64,000 nt of DNA from Methanooceanicella nereidis (lineage in GTDB: Archaea; Halobacteriota; Methanocellia; Methanocellales; Methanocellaceae). Shown in pieces: positions 25,196 through 34,064 of the stretch; within the stretch, counting starts at the first letter, position 1, and the number at the start of each line of letters is the position of its first letter. The translations under genes were made by a program, and so were the position numbers. The notes under the pieces are model-generated. The model saw nothing but the letters and a program-made list of their open reading frames with translations, had not been told where the DNA came from and did no database searches. The DNA is taken from positions 80,620-144,619 of the forward strand of contig NZ_PGCK01000011.1 of the NCBI RefSeq assembly GCF_021023085.1, read 5' to 3'.

Positions 25196-26263
25196 ATGAT
25201 GGATCCGATCTTAAAAAAATACGGCTGGAACAGCTTTTTTGAAGAGAGTTTTAAAGACTACCCCGACGGATATGAGGCAGGAAGGGTATCCATTGAGTAC
25301 AAGAATGGTTTTAAAGTCCTGACCAAAGACGGCGAAGTGCGGGGGAAGGTCTCCGGGAAATTACGACAGACCGGAATACGGCCTTCAGTGGGGGACTGGG
25401 TTGTGATCTTAAGGGACGATAGCAGGACCGCATCGATCCATTCAATACTGCCCCGTAAAAGCAAGTTCTCCAGAAAAGATCCGGGAAGAGTCGCCGGCGA
25501 ACAGGTAATAGTGACTAACGTAGATCATGTGTTCATAGTCACATCGCTTAACAGGGACTTTAACCTGAGAAGGCTGGAAAGATATGTGGCCATAGCGAAA
25601 GAAAGCGGGGCCGTCCCGGTAGTAATACTAAGTAAATCAGATATTTGCGATGACCCTGAAGAAAGAAGAAAAGAAGTCGAAGAGATAGCCCCCGGCATCA
25701 GCGTACACGTTATTAGCGCTATAAAGAATACGGGCATAAGCGAACTCATGGACTATTTCAGCGCAGGGAACACTGTTGCCCTATTGGGTTCATCCGGTGT
25801 CGGAAAATCAACCCTTATAAACATGATCATGGGCTATGAAAGGCAAAAAGTGAGCGGGATAAGAGAAGACGACGACAGGGGCAGACATACTACAACCGAG
25901 AGAGAACTGATTTTACTCGACGGAGGCGGGATCATCATCGATAATCCCGGCATGAGAGAGCTGCAATTATGGGAAGCCGGGGAAGGCCTGAAAGAAACTT
26001 TTAGCGACATCGAAGAGCTTTCCAGACTATGTAAGTTTTCTGATTGTAAACATGATACAGAGCCCGGATGTGCTATAAAGAAGGCCATAAAAGAAGGCAC
26101 GCTCTCAGAGAAAAGGTATCAAAGTTACTTAAAGCTTCAGAGAGAGTTCTTAGCTGTCGAGATGAAAAAGAACATAGGATTAAAAAACATGGAAAAGAAA
26201 AAGTGGAAACAGATAAGTAAATATGCAAACCAGATAAGAAAAAATAAAGAGAAAGGCATATAG
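25196..26263 (+). CDS. rsgA: Ribosome-assembly GTPase RsgA
   Basis: The 355-residue protein has the RsgA (YjeQ/YloQ) order: an OB-fold start with GRVSIEYKNGFKVLTKDGEV, then a circularly permuted GTPase with G4 (VVILSKSDI) before G1 (GSSGVGKSTLIN), switch and G3 (IIDNPGMREL), and a C-terminal zinc knuckle CKFSDCKHDTEPGC. RsgA helps late 30S subunit assembly in bacteria; homologs are scattered in methanogens. Start ATG 25196 (GGAG six bases before) is preferred; the longer frame from TTG 25136 lacks an SD. Confidence 0.9.
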   Translation: MMDPILKKYGWNSFFEESFKDYPDGYEAGRVSIEYKNGFKVLTKDGEVRGKVSGKLRQTGIRPSVGDWVVILRDDSRTASIHSILPRKSKFSRKDPGRVAGEQVIVTNVDHVFIVTSLNRDFNLRRLERYVAIAKESGAVPVVILSKSDICDDPEERRKEVEEIAPGISVHVISAIKNTGISELMDYFSAGNTVALLGSSGVGKSTLINMIMGYERQKVSGIREDDDRGRHTTTERELILLDGGGIIIDNPGMRELQLWEAGEGLKETFSDIEELSRLCKFSDCKHDTEPGCAIKKAIKEGTLSEKRYQSYLKLQREFLAVEMKKNIGLKNMEKKKWKQISKYANQIRKNKEKGI

Positions 26264-26283
26264 ACATCGATAGAGGCCGGATC

Positions 26284-26811
26284 ATGAATATACCTGAAAA
26301 ATTATTGACTGAAAGGTTAATAATAAGAAAATTCCAGAATAAGGATCTTGAGCCTTTCAGGAAATTTATGAAGGATGAAAATGCAACAAAATACCTGCTT
26401 TTCAACCCGGAACAAAAAACAGAAAAAGGCATAAAGGAGCTATTTGACTGGACGATAAGCTCCTATGGTACATCGGACCAGGTCTTTTCTTTAGTCGTGG
26501 CGGATAAAAATACGGATGAGTATATCGGTTCCATAGGAGTGGCACCGGATCCGGAGAGTTCGGATCACCAGATATACTGGTCGATATTGCCGGAACATTG
26601 GAGAAAGGGATATGCTGCAGAAGCTACCGCGGAATTAATTTACTATCTTTTTGAGACCGGTATAAAAAGAATAGTAGCATATTCTCACCCGGAAAACATA
26701 GCTTCGACAAAAACCGCATTAAAGGCAGGAATGAAACATATGGGCAAGATCCGCGTAGAATGGGCGGAAAACGAAGCTGACCATTTTATAATTGAAAAAA
26801 TTAAGAAATAA
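26284..26811 (+). CDS. GNAT N-acetyltransferase (RimJ/RimL type)
   Basis: A single GNAT domain: TERLIIRKFQNKDLEPFRKF at the N-terminus, IYWSILPEHWRKGYAAEATA in the middle (acetyl-CoA binding loop, R/Q-x-x-G-x-G/A variant with WRKGYA), and KRIVAYSHPENIASTKTALK then AGMKHMG. This is the ribosomal-protein-N-acetyltransferase-like subgroup, which also acetylates small molecules; the substrate is unknown. It begins 20 bases after rsgA and may be translated with it. Confidence 0.9.
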   Translation: MNIPEKLLTERLIIRKFQNKDLEPFRKFMKDENATKYLLFNPEQKTEKGIKELFDWTISSYGTSDQVFSLVVADKNTDEYIGSIGVAPDPESSDHQIYWSILPEHWRKGYAAEATAELIYYLFETGIKRIVAYSHPENIASTKTALKAGMKHMGKIRVEWAENEADHFIIEKIKK

Positions 26812-26842
26812 ATAAGGATACCTGAAGTACCCGTATTTCGAT

Positions 26843-27346
26843 CTATTTTATCTTTAACTGTGTGTACGCGTATATAGCTCCGCCTATCGCCGCAAATATT
26901 ATAGTGAACAATATGCTGAATGGAGCACAGCAGCATGCAGATCCTACAGCGCTACCAAGTCCGAGCCCTAGACCTGTGCCCAGGCCTTCAGTTATGGTCG
27001 AAGTATATTCATATGTGGTACCCAGCAATATCGGCTCTATAAAGGCGATTATCATTTGCGCTATCGCACTCAGGATACCGGCCACCAGACCGGCCACTGC
27101 AGATAACGAAAGAGCGTCGTTAATTCCCGTAATGTAAGGCGCAGCATAGCGCGTCGCGAGAGCGCCCGTACCGGCCGCGATTACCATTAAGAATATCCAG
27201 ATACAACATCCAAGTAACCCGATGATAGTAACTGCTTCTATCCACGATATTACGACGTTTATCACTAACATAAGCACATGGCTCAATGCGAGCAGTATAC
27301 CGCCGATAACACCTGCCTTAACTGCCTGAGCGTATTTTGGTTCCAT
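26843..27346 (-). CDS. Four-helix membrane protein, dispersed paralog family (copy 2)
   Basis: The product starts MEPKYAQAVKAGVIGGILLA and ends FTIIFAAIGGAIYAYTQLKI. The start and last helix closely match those of the genes at 5770 and 44458. Four hydrophobic segments, with Gly/Thr-rich loops (GTTYEYTSTITEGLGTGLG) and a CCCAPF stretch before the last helix. An earlier ATG, four codons upstream, would sit on top of the SD GGGGTG, so the start at about 27346 fits better. Confidence 0.8.
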   Translation of the reverse strand: MEPKYAQAVKAGVIGGILLALSHVLMLVINVVISWIEAVTIIGLLGCCIWIFLMVIAAGTGALATRYAAPYITGINDALSLSAVAGLVAGILSAIAQMIIAFIEPILLGTTYEYTSTITEGLGTGLGLGLGSAVGSACCCAPFSILFTIIFAAIGGAIYAYTQLKIK

Positions 27347-27581
27347 AAAACACCCCATTATAATTAGCGCATAGAATATAAAAAATCATTGATTAAGCCG
27401 GTAATGATAAGGACTACGAAGAACCGTATCCATCTATAAAAAAAATTATGACAAATATCATCTTCAAATCGCAGATAAAATTTTTATAGATAATAATAAA
27501 TTTGGTTATTTAATTGTAAATACAATTATATAATAATTAATTCTATATTATTCTAATATTATGTAATTGGTGGAGATCCTG

Positions 27582-28346
27582 ATGAGACCTTATCAAATAA
27601 TATTAACCTTTTTGATATTAGCGGCAGGTATAACTCTAGCTTTAGGCTGTACAGAACAGGTAACTCCTACTCCCACACCTGTACCTGAGGTATCGCCTGA
27701 GCCGACCGTGATACCGGGCAAAGAAGTGACAGCAACACCGCTGGGAACTGAGATCCCTGCCAGACCTACAGTCACTGCTCCCACCGCAACCGCAATAGTA
27801 ATACCGACACCAACACCCGCAGCGACCGTAATACCAACTCCCGCGCCTACAGTGACACCCGTCCCGACTCCGGTAATGTCACCTACGCCGACCCCTGAAG
27901 CGACGCCGACGCCAACTCCAACTCCAACTCCAACTCCTGCACCGACACCGACACCGACGCCAGTACCGACACCCCCGCCTTCACCTTCATATATGCAGGG
28001 GATAGATTCAGCATTACAACGAGGTCCTGTATTTATCCTGTTCGGAGCACCGTGGTGCCAGTATTGTAACGAAGAGAAACCGATAGTAAGCGAGCTATCT
28101 AAGGAATACCGGGGCATATCATTCCAGGAGGTAAACGTCGACGAAAGCAAGGACATAGCAAAAGCATTCGGTGTAAGCATGATACCCCAGATGAATATCA
28201 TTGTGAAGAGAAATCCTGACGGTAGCTACGTATACGTAACACCCGGAGGAGGGACTACTACGGATAGAGGCGGTTCAAAGATTTTAGGCTTTAAGACCAA
28301 AGACCAGCTCAAACCATTACTGGACGCCGCCATGGGCGCCAGGTAA
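27582..28346 (+). CDS. Thioredoxin-fold lipoprotein with long Pro/Thr-rich linker
   Basis: Starting at ATG 27582 (GGTGGAGATC just before), the leader [20 protein letters not shown] ends in a lipobox-like LALGC, so the protein is probably lipid-anchored outside the cell. Then comes about 110 residues of PTP/TPTP repeats, encoded by a repeated ACNCCNACN pattern at 27660-27990. The C-terminal domain is a thioredoxin fold with active site [13 protein letters not shown] and [20 protein letters not shown] including the cis-Pro. An extended loop ([18 protein letters not shown]) is unusual. The linker may span a surface layer; that is inference. A hairpin terminator follows. Confidence 0.85.
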   Translation: MRPYQIILTFLILAAGITLALGCTEQVTPTPTPVPEVSPEPTVIPGKEVTATPLGTEIPARPTVTAPTATAIVIPTPTPAATVIPTPAPTVTPVPTPVMSPTPTPEATPTPTPTPTPTPAPTPTPTPVPTPPPSPSYMQGIDSALQRGPVFILFGAPWCQYCNEEKPIVSELSKEYRGISFQEVNVDESKDIAKAFGVSMIPQMNIIVKRNPDGSYVYVTPGGGTTTDRGGSKILGFKTKDQLKPLLDAAMGAR

Positions 28347-28370
28347 GGACTTTGATCCCATCCGGAAAAT

Positions 28371-28404
28371 ACCGTGAGAATATTACTTCTCGCGGTTTTA
28401 TTTA
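28371..28404 (+). terminator. Terminator after the thioredoxin-like lipoprotein gene
   Basis: ACCGTGAGAA (28371-28380) pairs with TTCTCGCGGT (28387-28396) with one mismatch, followed by TTTTATTT. Confidence 0.75.
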
Positions 28405-28622
28405 AAATGATAATATAGGCATTATAAGGGGACTTTTAAATATTTTTATTTAAAAGTATTACTCCGATAATAAATTAAAAAGCAGTATGAATTTGACATG
28501 AACATTACTGCAGTAGTAAACTTTACAATGAGCCTCTTTTATCTCAATAATTATAGTATAGATCCATAAAGTCACTTTAAATTACTTTGGTTCTACTCTG
28601 CGAGGATATAATGAGAAGCCCT

Positions 28623-28997
28623 TCATGCCATTTCTATCCGTATTTTCTTTACGCCCTTTACATTTTTAAGAATAGTAGCATCCCCAATGACCTTACCCAC
28701 AATATTCACCTCGCTTGCAGGAACGGGCTTCTCACCCTTGCTCATAGGTGTCGGGCCGAAAAATATGGCCATGGCCATACCCGGAGGCCAGTACCCGATG
28801 TCACCGATATTTACGTCCATGGTCGCCGTTTCGTCAAGAGGCATATTCACGGGGACTTCAAAATAAAACTCGTCGCCCCATTTACGCGGTATGACCTCAA
28901 GAGGCAATTTAATGGCGATCTGATTACCGCAGGCTGTATCAAATAATTCGGCCTCGAGCATCAGATCATTAATGATAATCCTTACCGGCGTCGCCAT
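28623..28997 (-). CDS. Cyclophilin-like fold protein (TM1367 family)
   Basis: The 124-residue product has the conserved core of the cyclophilin-like (TM1367/DUF369) family: KLPLEVIPRKWGDEFYFEVP, then NIGDIGYWPPGMAMAIFFGP followed by TPMSKGEKPVPASEVNIVGK. Despite the fold, the catalytic residues of peptidyl-prolyl isomerases are not conserved in this family, so no enzymatic role is claimed. It begins 9 bases after the upstream dehydrogenase gene (29007-29861) and has SD AGGAGAG, so the two are likely one operon. Confidence 0.85.
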   Translation of the reverse strand: MATPVRIIINDLMLEAELFDTACGNQIAIKLPLEVIPRKWGDEFYFEVPVNMPLDETATMDVNIGDIGYWPPGMAMAIFFGPTPMSKGEKPVPASEVNIVGKVIGDATILKNVKGVKKIRIEMA

Positions 28998-29006
28998 AAA
29001 CTCTCC

Positions 29007-29861
29007 TTAATAGTCCTTCATGACTTTATAGACCGCTGAAAAATCTAACCTGTCAAGGTCTTTTGAGTATGTCATACCGTATAGTTCCTTGATCATGCTT
29101 CCGGTGAACAGAGGTCTTTTCATAGACTTAGCAAGATCCTGGAGATAATGAAGGTCTTTGTATATTAGCGACGATGAAAAATGCGTCGAAAAGTCTTCTT
29201 TGTTCAGCTTCTCCTTTTTACCATTGAGTATAGCGCAATTTCCGGCACCTGCAAGAAGGATGTCAATTACCTTACTCTTTTCAATTCCTGCGTTTTCACC
29301 GAATACCACTGCTTCCGCACAGGTTGCCATTATGGAGCCTAGGACAAGATTATTGATGAGCTTCATTTTAGTCGCCATGGACGGCTCTTCAAGGTAAAAT
29401 ATGGTCTTGCCGAACTTTTCGATTATAGGCTTTGCCTTTTCATATGCGCTTTTATCTCCGCTGACCAGTACTGTCAATGCCCCCTGTGAAGCTGGTACAA
29501 CGCTCCCCAGCACAGGCGATTCAAGATAATGTGCATCATGTTTTCGAGCTTCTTCATAGAATCCCGCGACACGGTCAAAATGATTCGTTGATGTGTCGAC
29601 AATGATCTTACCTGAACAATCGCCGCTTAACAGCCCGTTCTCCCCGGCAATCACCGAAGAGACTGCATCGCTATCAAAAAGGTTCAGGAACACAATATCG
29701 ACTTCAGACATAAGTGCCTCAGGGCTTTCTGCAACAGGCACGCCCAGGTCGGCAGCTTTCTCCTTTGTCCTGTTCCATACTCTGAGCTCAATGCCTTCGC
29801 TTATGAGCCTTTTAGCGATCGTCTTGCCCAGGTAGCCCAGACCGATAAAACCGACTTTCAT
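29007..29861 (-). CDS. NAD(P)-dependent beta-hydroxyacid dehydrogenase (3-hydroxyisobutyrate dehydrogenase family)
   Basis: The 284-residue protein has an N-terminal Rossmann domain (KVGFIGLGYLGKTIAKRL with GxGxxG, then ELRVWNRTKEKA whose Arg suggests NADP(H)), the substrate motif FLNLFDSDAVSSVI, LESPVLGSVVPASQGALTVL, and the conserved catalytic Lys in KLINNLVLGSIMATCAEAVV (Lys near 170). The family oxidises or reduces beta-hydroxyacids or related small aldehydes and imines. Substrate not predictable. It is the first gene of a likely two-gene unit with the cyclophilin-like gene. Confidence 0.9.
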   Translation of the reverse strand: MKVGFIGLGYLGKTIAKRLISEGIELRVWNRTKEKAADLGVPVAESPEALMSEVDIVFLNLFDSDAVSSVIAGENGLLSGDCSGKIIVDTSTNHFDRVAGFYEEARKHDAHYLESPVLGSVVPASQGALTVLVSGDKSAYEKAKPIIEKFGKTIFYLEEPSMATKMKLINNLVLGSIMATCAEAVVFGENAGIEKSKVIDILLAGAGNCAILNGKKEKLNKEDFSTHFSSSLIYKDLHYLQDLAKSMKRPLFTGSMIKELYGMTYSKDLDRLDFSAVYKVMKDY

Positions 29862-30011
29862 GAAATGTCTCCCTGTGATTTAATCATAGTTAGAAAATCA
29901 ATTTTATTTTAAAAGACATAAGCATATCTATATGGAACCGGTTTATGGCACAATTATGACCGGGTTTTTAGCTAAAACAGGTTGGACTATCAAATATCTA
30001 ACAAATCAGTC

Positions 30012-30191
30012 TGCCACAAAGGCAAACAAGGAACACAAAACGTTAACCACAAAGCGCACAAAGGCAAACAAGGAACACGAAAAAATTTTAAGTATATGAT
30101 AACCTTCTAAAAAAAGTCCTTTGTGTACCTTGTTCGCCTTCGTGCGCTTAGTGGTTAACAAAAATAGTGTACCTTCGAGCACTTTGTGGCA
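30012..30191. repeat. Imperfect palindrome (element D), about 180 bp
   Basis: TGCCACAAAG at the left end faces CTTTGTGGCA at the right. Inward, AACCACAAAGCGCACAAAG faces CGTGCGCTTAGTGGTT and GCAAACAAGGAACAC faces GTGTACCTTGTTCGCC. The left arm itself contains a repeated GGCAAACAAGGAACAC. The central loop is about 20 bases (near 30088-30108). No coding capacity. Confidence 0.75.
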
Positions 30192-30378
30192 AAATAGAAG
30201 ATATAATAAACAAGGAATTAGCGGGACAATCTATTTAGTATTACCATATTTCTTAAAAACAATGTTTTTATTAGGTATATGACCACGGACTTAGAATCTC
30301 AGGATAACCGGACTAAGCAAATAAATTATTTCCTGAGATCATAAAGTCATCGGGTTTGATCTGATATCCTTATTTTAT
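30192..30378. other. Intergenic tail, no gene seen
   Basis: AT-rich sequence between element D and the aIF1A gene; nothing supported beyond it. Confidence 0.4.
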
Positions 30379-30717
30379 CTAGACGGTTTTTAAATACCCT
30401 TTTTTCTCAAGCCAGTTAGCCTGCGGGCCCGTGTATCTCCATACTACGTCAGCCTTTTCGTCCTGGAACTCCCAGGGTACGATAATAACGATGTCGCCTT
30501 CACGGATCCAGGTCCTCTTCTTCATCTTCCCCTGTATCCTGCACATTCTGGTCGTACCGTCAAGACACCTTACTGTGACACGGCTTGCTCCCAGCATATT
30601 CGTAACTGTGCCTAAAACTTCCCTTTCCTTTTTATTGGGCGTTCTTACTCTTACGATCTCGCCATCCTGGCCGGTTGTTGACTTTCCGCCCTTACGATTA
30701 TTATTTGGTTTATACAG
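30379..30717 (-). CDS. eif1A: Translation initiation factor aIF1A, probable CTG start
   Basis: The 112-residue product is full-length aIF1A: a basic start (YKPNNNRKGGKS), then EIVRVRTPNKKEREVLGTVT, the OB-fold with LGASRVTVRCLDGTTRMCRI and WIREGDIVIIVPWEFQDEKA, and VVWRYTGPQANWLEKKGYL. It stabilises initiation complexes on the small ribosomal subunit. The first in-frame codon after a stop is CTG at 30717, with GGTGAT three bases upstream, exactly as for ATG starts in this window. No ATG, GTG or TTG occurs before the core; an internal ATG (30597) would remove the conserved N-terminal 40 residues. So a CTG start is well supported. Confidence 0.85.
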   Translation of the reverse strand: MYKPNNNRKGGKSTTGQDGEIVRVRTPNKKEREVLGTVTNMLGASRVTVRCLDGTTRMCRIQGKMKKRTWIREGDIVIIVPWEFQDEKADVVWRYTGPQANWLEKKGYLKTV

Positions 30718-31175
30718 TTAATCACCTTCAAGCTTTTAGTAATACTTTTCCTTTCAACCCCTATACCTGGTAATTTCACGGGGGCATAACCATAATACAG
30801 AGGATATAGTAGCTTCAATCCAGTATTCAAATGATAGAAGCTTTATTAAACTCCATTTCAACTGTAATTACAGTCTTTATTTGTTAGCAGACGAGAACCT
30901 CAAAAGTAGTTGCATTGGTACGAAGTAATGAACGTGCTAGCAAATTACCCGGCCAATAATTCTTATTTGAAGATACCTCATTATCTTACCTGTGAAGATC
31001 CGCACACAAAATGTAATCTTCCGGTATTATAAAATGATCTGACTTATATAACTAGATTTACGGGCTAGTACATAGCTTTTGTGCATAGTATTATAGTAAA
31101 AAGGCTATAAAACCGGTAAAAATTAATAATTAATATAGATTTCACGGTTCTTTGTAGATACATTCTTTAGTATAT
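30718..31175. other. Intergenic region, no gene seen
   Basis: About 450 bases between aIF1A and the PEBP gene. TATA-like strings occur (for example CTTATATAACT near 31050), so an unannotated small RNA is possible, but I can find no frame, C/D or H/ACA pattern that would support one. Confidence 0.4.
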
Positions 31176-31655
31176 TTATACCCTTTTATACAGTCCGACG
31201 ATCCCGGCTTCGGCAAGTATGTGCCTTTTCATCAAACTCATCACGTTATTTTTAGTTACTCCCGAAGGCAGGTCTAACTTAGTGTCAAGCGCATAAATAC
31301 GGAACCTGTACCGGTGAGGTTTTCCTTTCGGCGGGCACGGCCCCCCGTATCCTTGCATCCCGAGATCATTCTTTCCCTGTGAACCGCCTTTTTTTATTAT
31401 CTCAAAAGCTGCCATACCTTCTTCAAGTTCCACCATATCAGCCGGAAGATTATAGACTACCCAGTGAGTAAATTCTTTACCGGGAGCGTCCGGATCGTCT
31501 ACGATCAATGCATACGACACAGTACCGGCAGGAGCTCCGCTCCAGGAAAGCTGCGGCGATATGTCTTCCCCATCGCATGTATATTTAGCCGGGATCTTTC
31601 CGCCGTTCACGATAACTTTACTGTAGATAATAAAATCATTGGCTGTTTCTGGCAT
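31176..31655 (-). CDS. YbhB/YbcL-family (PEBP) protein
   Basis: The sequence matches the phosphatidylethanolamine-binding protein fold of the YbhB/YbcL type: IPAKYTCDGEDISPQLSW, then ALIVDDPDAPGKEFTHWVVY, NLPADMVELEEG, and GYGGPCPPKGKPHRYRFRIY with the ligand-binding GPxPP/HRY motifs. These proteins bind anionic small ligands; the biological role in archaea is unknown. ATG 31655 follows GGAGGGAG, so the six extra residues in a longer frame are not used. No signal peptide. Confidence 0.9.
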   Translation of the reverse strand: MPETANDFIIYSKVIVNGGKIPAKYTCDGEDISPQLSWSGAPAGTVSYALIVDDPDAPGKEFTHWVVYNLPADMVELEEGMAAFEIIKKGGSQGKNDLGMQGYGGPCPPKGKPHRYRFRIYALDTKLDLPSGVTKNNVMSLMKRHILAEAGIVGLYKRV

Positions 31656-31900
31656 GAACTCCCTCCTGTGCAATACAGGTTTTTGGAGCGTTATTATACT
31701 ATGTCGGTATTTAGTGATTTAGCCATAATTGCCTGAATTAACGGTTTTTAAGAGATAATTGAACAATAATAAGTTATTTTTATCTTACGAATATGTCATT
31801 AATATAGATCGGGACACTTAAAATAGGTATATCAAATCAAGACGCGGCTATATCATTATAAGCTAAAAGACGATAATCATTAGTTACAGGATGATCCATC

Positions 31901-32710
31901 GTGAACAGTTCGTCACAAAAGGCTATGGCGTTCATTGAAGTGTTATTTATCTTTTCTTTAGTCGTTATCATATATCGGGCGTTATTGACCACTTCACTTA
32001 ATGTCTGGGAAAACCGGATATTCGACAGGAATTTTTTAGAATACCTGATCATAGCGGCCATACCTCTTGTATTCTTAATTATTAAAAGAAAGAAATTTTC
32101 TGAGTATGGAATCTCAACTGGTAATGTTAAGTATCAACTGGACATCGTGACAATATGCGCCATACCCATTATTGTGCTTTCCATCTCTCTTTTCATACTT
32201 GACTGGAAACATTGGGAAGGAGCTTTGATCGTATCCTCGATAGAGATAGTGCTATTGTATATAATTGCATGGTCTTTGAGAAAAAAACCCGCTGCAGGCA
32301 ATGTCAACACATCGTGCATGTCCGTTTTTTTGATGTCAGGCATATTATTATCCGGATCGGCCTCGTTGATAGGAAACATAGCTCTGACTTTCATCTTTTT
32401 CTTCGTGTTCGTCGGCCCTGCTGAAGAGATCCTGTTCAGGGGATACATCCAGTCAAGGCTTAATGAGGTGTTTGGCCGACCGTATTGTTTTTTTGGTGTG
32501 AACTGGGGTATGGGATTGATAATCGCTTCACTGATATTCGGACTGTGGCATGTCTTAAATCCCTTCAACCCGTTCCTCGGAAAATTTGATCTTGCATGGC
32601 AATGGGGCCTGTGGACGTTCTTTGCCGGACTGATATTTGGCTTCATCCGTGAAAAGACCGGCAACATCACAGCTCCTGCCATACTTCATGGATTGCTGAA
32701 TTTCCTTTGA
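31901..32710 (+). CDS. CPBP family intramembrane metalloprotease
   Basis: An integral membrane protein with about eight helices and the three motifs of CPBP (CAAX protease/Abi) glutamic-type proteases: GPAEEILFRGYIQ (E175, E176, R180), GLWHVLN (H217), and LHGLLN (H263) near the C-terminus. In eukaryotes the family cuts prenylated proteins; in prokaryotes it is also linked to bacteriocin immunity and peptide processing. The substrate here is unknown. Start is GTG 31901 with GGATGAT upstream. Confidence 0.9.
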   Translation: MNSSSQKAMAFIEVLFIFSLVVIIYRALLTTSLNVWENRIFDRNFLEYLIIAAIPLVFLIIKRKKFSEYGISTGNVKYQLDIVTICAIPIIVLSISLFILDWKHWEGALIVSSIEIVLLYIIAWSLRKKPAAGNVNTSCMSVFLMSGILLSGSASLIGNIALTFIFFFVFVGPAEEILFRGYIQSRLNEVFGRPYCFFGVNWGMGLIIASLIFGLWHVLNPFNPFLGKFDLAWQWGLWTFFAGLIFGFIREKTGNITAPAILHGLLNFL

Positions 32711-32731
32711 AGTTAAAATAAGGCCTGCGGA

Positions 32732-33292
32732 TCAACCTTTAATATTTTTTAGCCAGTTATATTCCATTTTTATCTCATCTTCATTTTTATAGATACCCAT
32801 GACCTTGCCGATAGCTATCGCGAATTCGACGAATGCCTGTCCGGTGGCCGTTATCTTATTTCCGTCAATGACGACGTCTTCATTCACTAAATGTGATTTC
32901 TCGTATAATGGGAAGAAACGGGAATCGGGAGCTACGCCGGAACCTGAGCCGGTACACTTTTTACCGTCAAGAAGGCCGTATTTTGCCATAAGGAAAGAGC
33001 CTCCGCATATGCCTGCGATCCACTTATTCTTTTCATCAAGCGCCTTAATGAAATCTTTAAGGACAATATTATCGTACAGATGAGAAGGATCTCCTCCGGG
33101 TATGATAAAAATATCAATATCATCAGGAATAAGCTCGCCAATCGTTTTGTCCGGTAAATATTTTTGTTTTTCCTCGCTAATGTATATGCGATCCTCCAGA
33201 GCTGCAAAGATAAAGTTTACCGGCCGGCCCCATATGGATAAGACTATCTCAGACTCGCAAAAACCATCATAATAAAAAACGCAAACATTCAT
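32732..33292 (-). CDS. DJ-1/PfpI family protein
   Basis: A 186-residue DJ-1/PfpI domain: VCVFYYDGFCESEIVLS at the start with the conserved Glu, then FIIPGGDPSHLYD and the nucleophile elbow AGICGGSFLMAKYG (reactive Cys about residue 103), later KITATGQAFVEFAIAIG. Members act as glyoxalases/deglycases, chaperones or amidotransferase-like hydrolases; no specific one can be assigned. ATG 33292 follows GGGATTT; the three earlier residues are likely not translated. Confidence 0.85.
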   Translation of the reverse strand: MNVCVFYYDGFCESEIVLSIWGRPVNFIFAALEDRIYISEEKQKYLPDKTIGELIPDDIDIFIIPGGDPSHLYDNIVLKDFIKALDEKNKWIAGICGGSFLMAKYGLLDGKKCTGSGSGVAPDSRFFPLYEKSHLVNEDVVIDGNKITATGQAFVEFAIAIGKVMGIYKNEDEIKMEYNWLKNIKG

Positions 33293-33406
33293 AAATCCCA
33301 CTAACTTATTTATTATAGATATACATTTTTATTTTGTTAGAAATTTATTATTAAAAATAAATATCGTCAGGCGCTTATCAAAATCATTTATATTTATAAT
33401 TAAAAT

Positions 33407-34021
33407 CTATGATTTATCATACGTTTCATCCTGTTTAGCAGGACAGAAATTACAGATAGATCGTTCGACGTCTTTTTCTTTATCCCGGATAGGACAGTAA
33501 TATTCCCCGTTTATTTTCTGTACGGTAAAACCGCCGGGAAAAGGCGTACCCACAGGATGGCCTGGCTCGTCCAGCACGAACATGTAAAAACAGCTAAGCA
33601 GATAATAATAAAGACTGTAAAAAGGATCGTTCATCGTTATCCTGTTTTCCGATCCCTTATCATATTCCAGTTCAAAGCTTATGACAGTACTACAATAATC
33701 CCTGAACATCTGCTTATCATTTATCTCTTCATCCCTATCGCTGAAAGCACCGTTATTGTATATGGCCAGTATATTGTAATACCTTCCAAAATATTGCTCT
33801 ATAAAGTACGGGCGAATATTTTCCCCGTAAGGTGATGGTAAATTATTGATCTCCCTCTCCAAAAATGCGCTCATGACCTGAAGATCGTAAAGTGAAAATC
33901 TTTTTATCTCCTGCGCTAAAGTTCTTGCAAGTTCCGATTTTTTATCGATAGTTGCCAGCCTTGCAAATATACTTTTATGCTCGTTAAACGTTCCGGATAC
34001 ATCCTGTTCGTTAGCAAACAT
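33407..34021 (-). CDS. DUF2115 family protein (methanogen-typical)
   Basis: The 204-residue sequence ends with the DUF2115 (UPF0305) hallmark GHPVGTPFPGGFTVQKINGE, then YCPIRDKEKDVERSICNFCP with Cys positions that may bind metal. A helical N-terminal part precedes it (LARTLAQEIKRFSLYDLQVM). The family is found mostly in methanogens and has no known function. This gene is one of the lineage clues for the window. Confidence 0.85.
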   Translation of the reverse strand: MFANEQDVSGTFNEHKSIFARLATIDKKSELARTLAQEIKRFSLYDLQVMSAFLEREINNLPSPYGENIRPYFIEQYFGRYYNILAIYNNGAFSDRDEEINDKQMFRDYCSTVISFELEYDKGSENRITMNDPFYSLYYYLLSCFYMFVLDEPGHPVGTPFPGGFTVQKINGEYYCPIRDKEKDVERSICNFCPAKQDETYDKS

Positions 34022-34064
34022 GGCGAAGGTGCCTCGTTAGCGATATATCATATGAGTTAGATTA

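Noticed and set aside
27593..28201. 202-codon minus-strand frame rich in GVGVG
   Set aside because: Mirror of the PTP-repeat coding region of the thioredoxin-like lipoprotein; composition follows from the repeat.
28431..28457. AT-only inverted repeat ACTTTTAAA/TTTAAAAGT
   Set aside because: Such repeats are expected by chance in this AT-rich gap and no gene end or promoter fits it.
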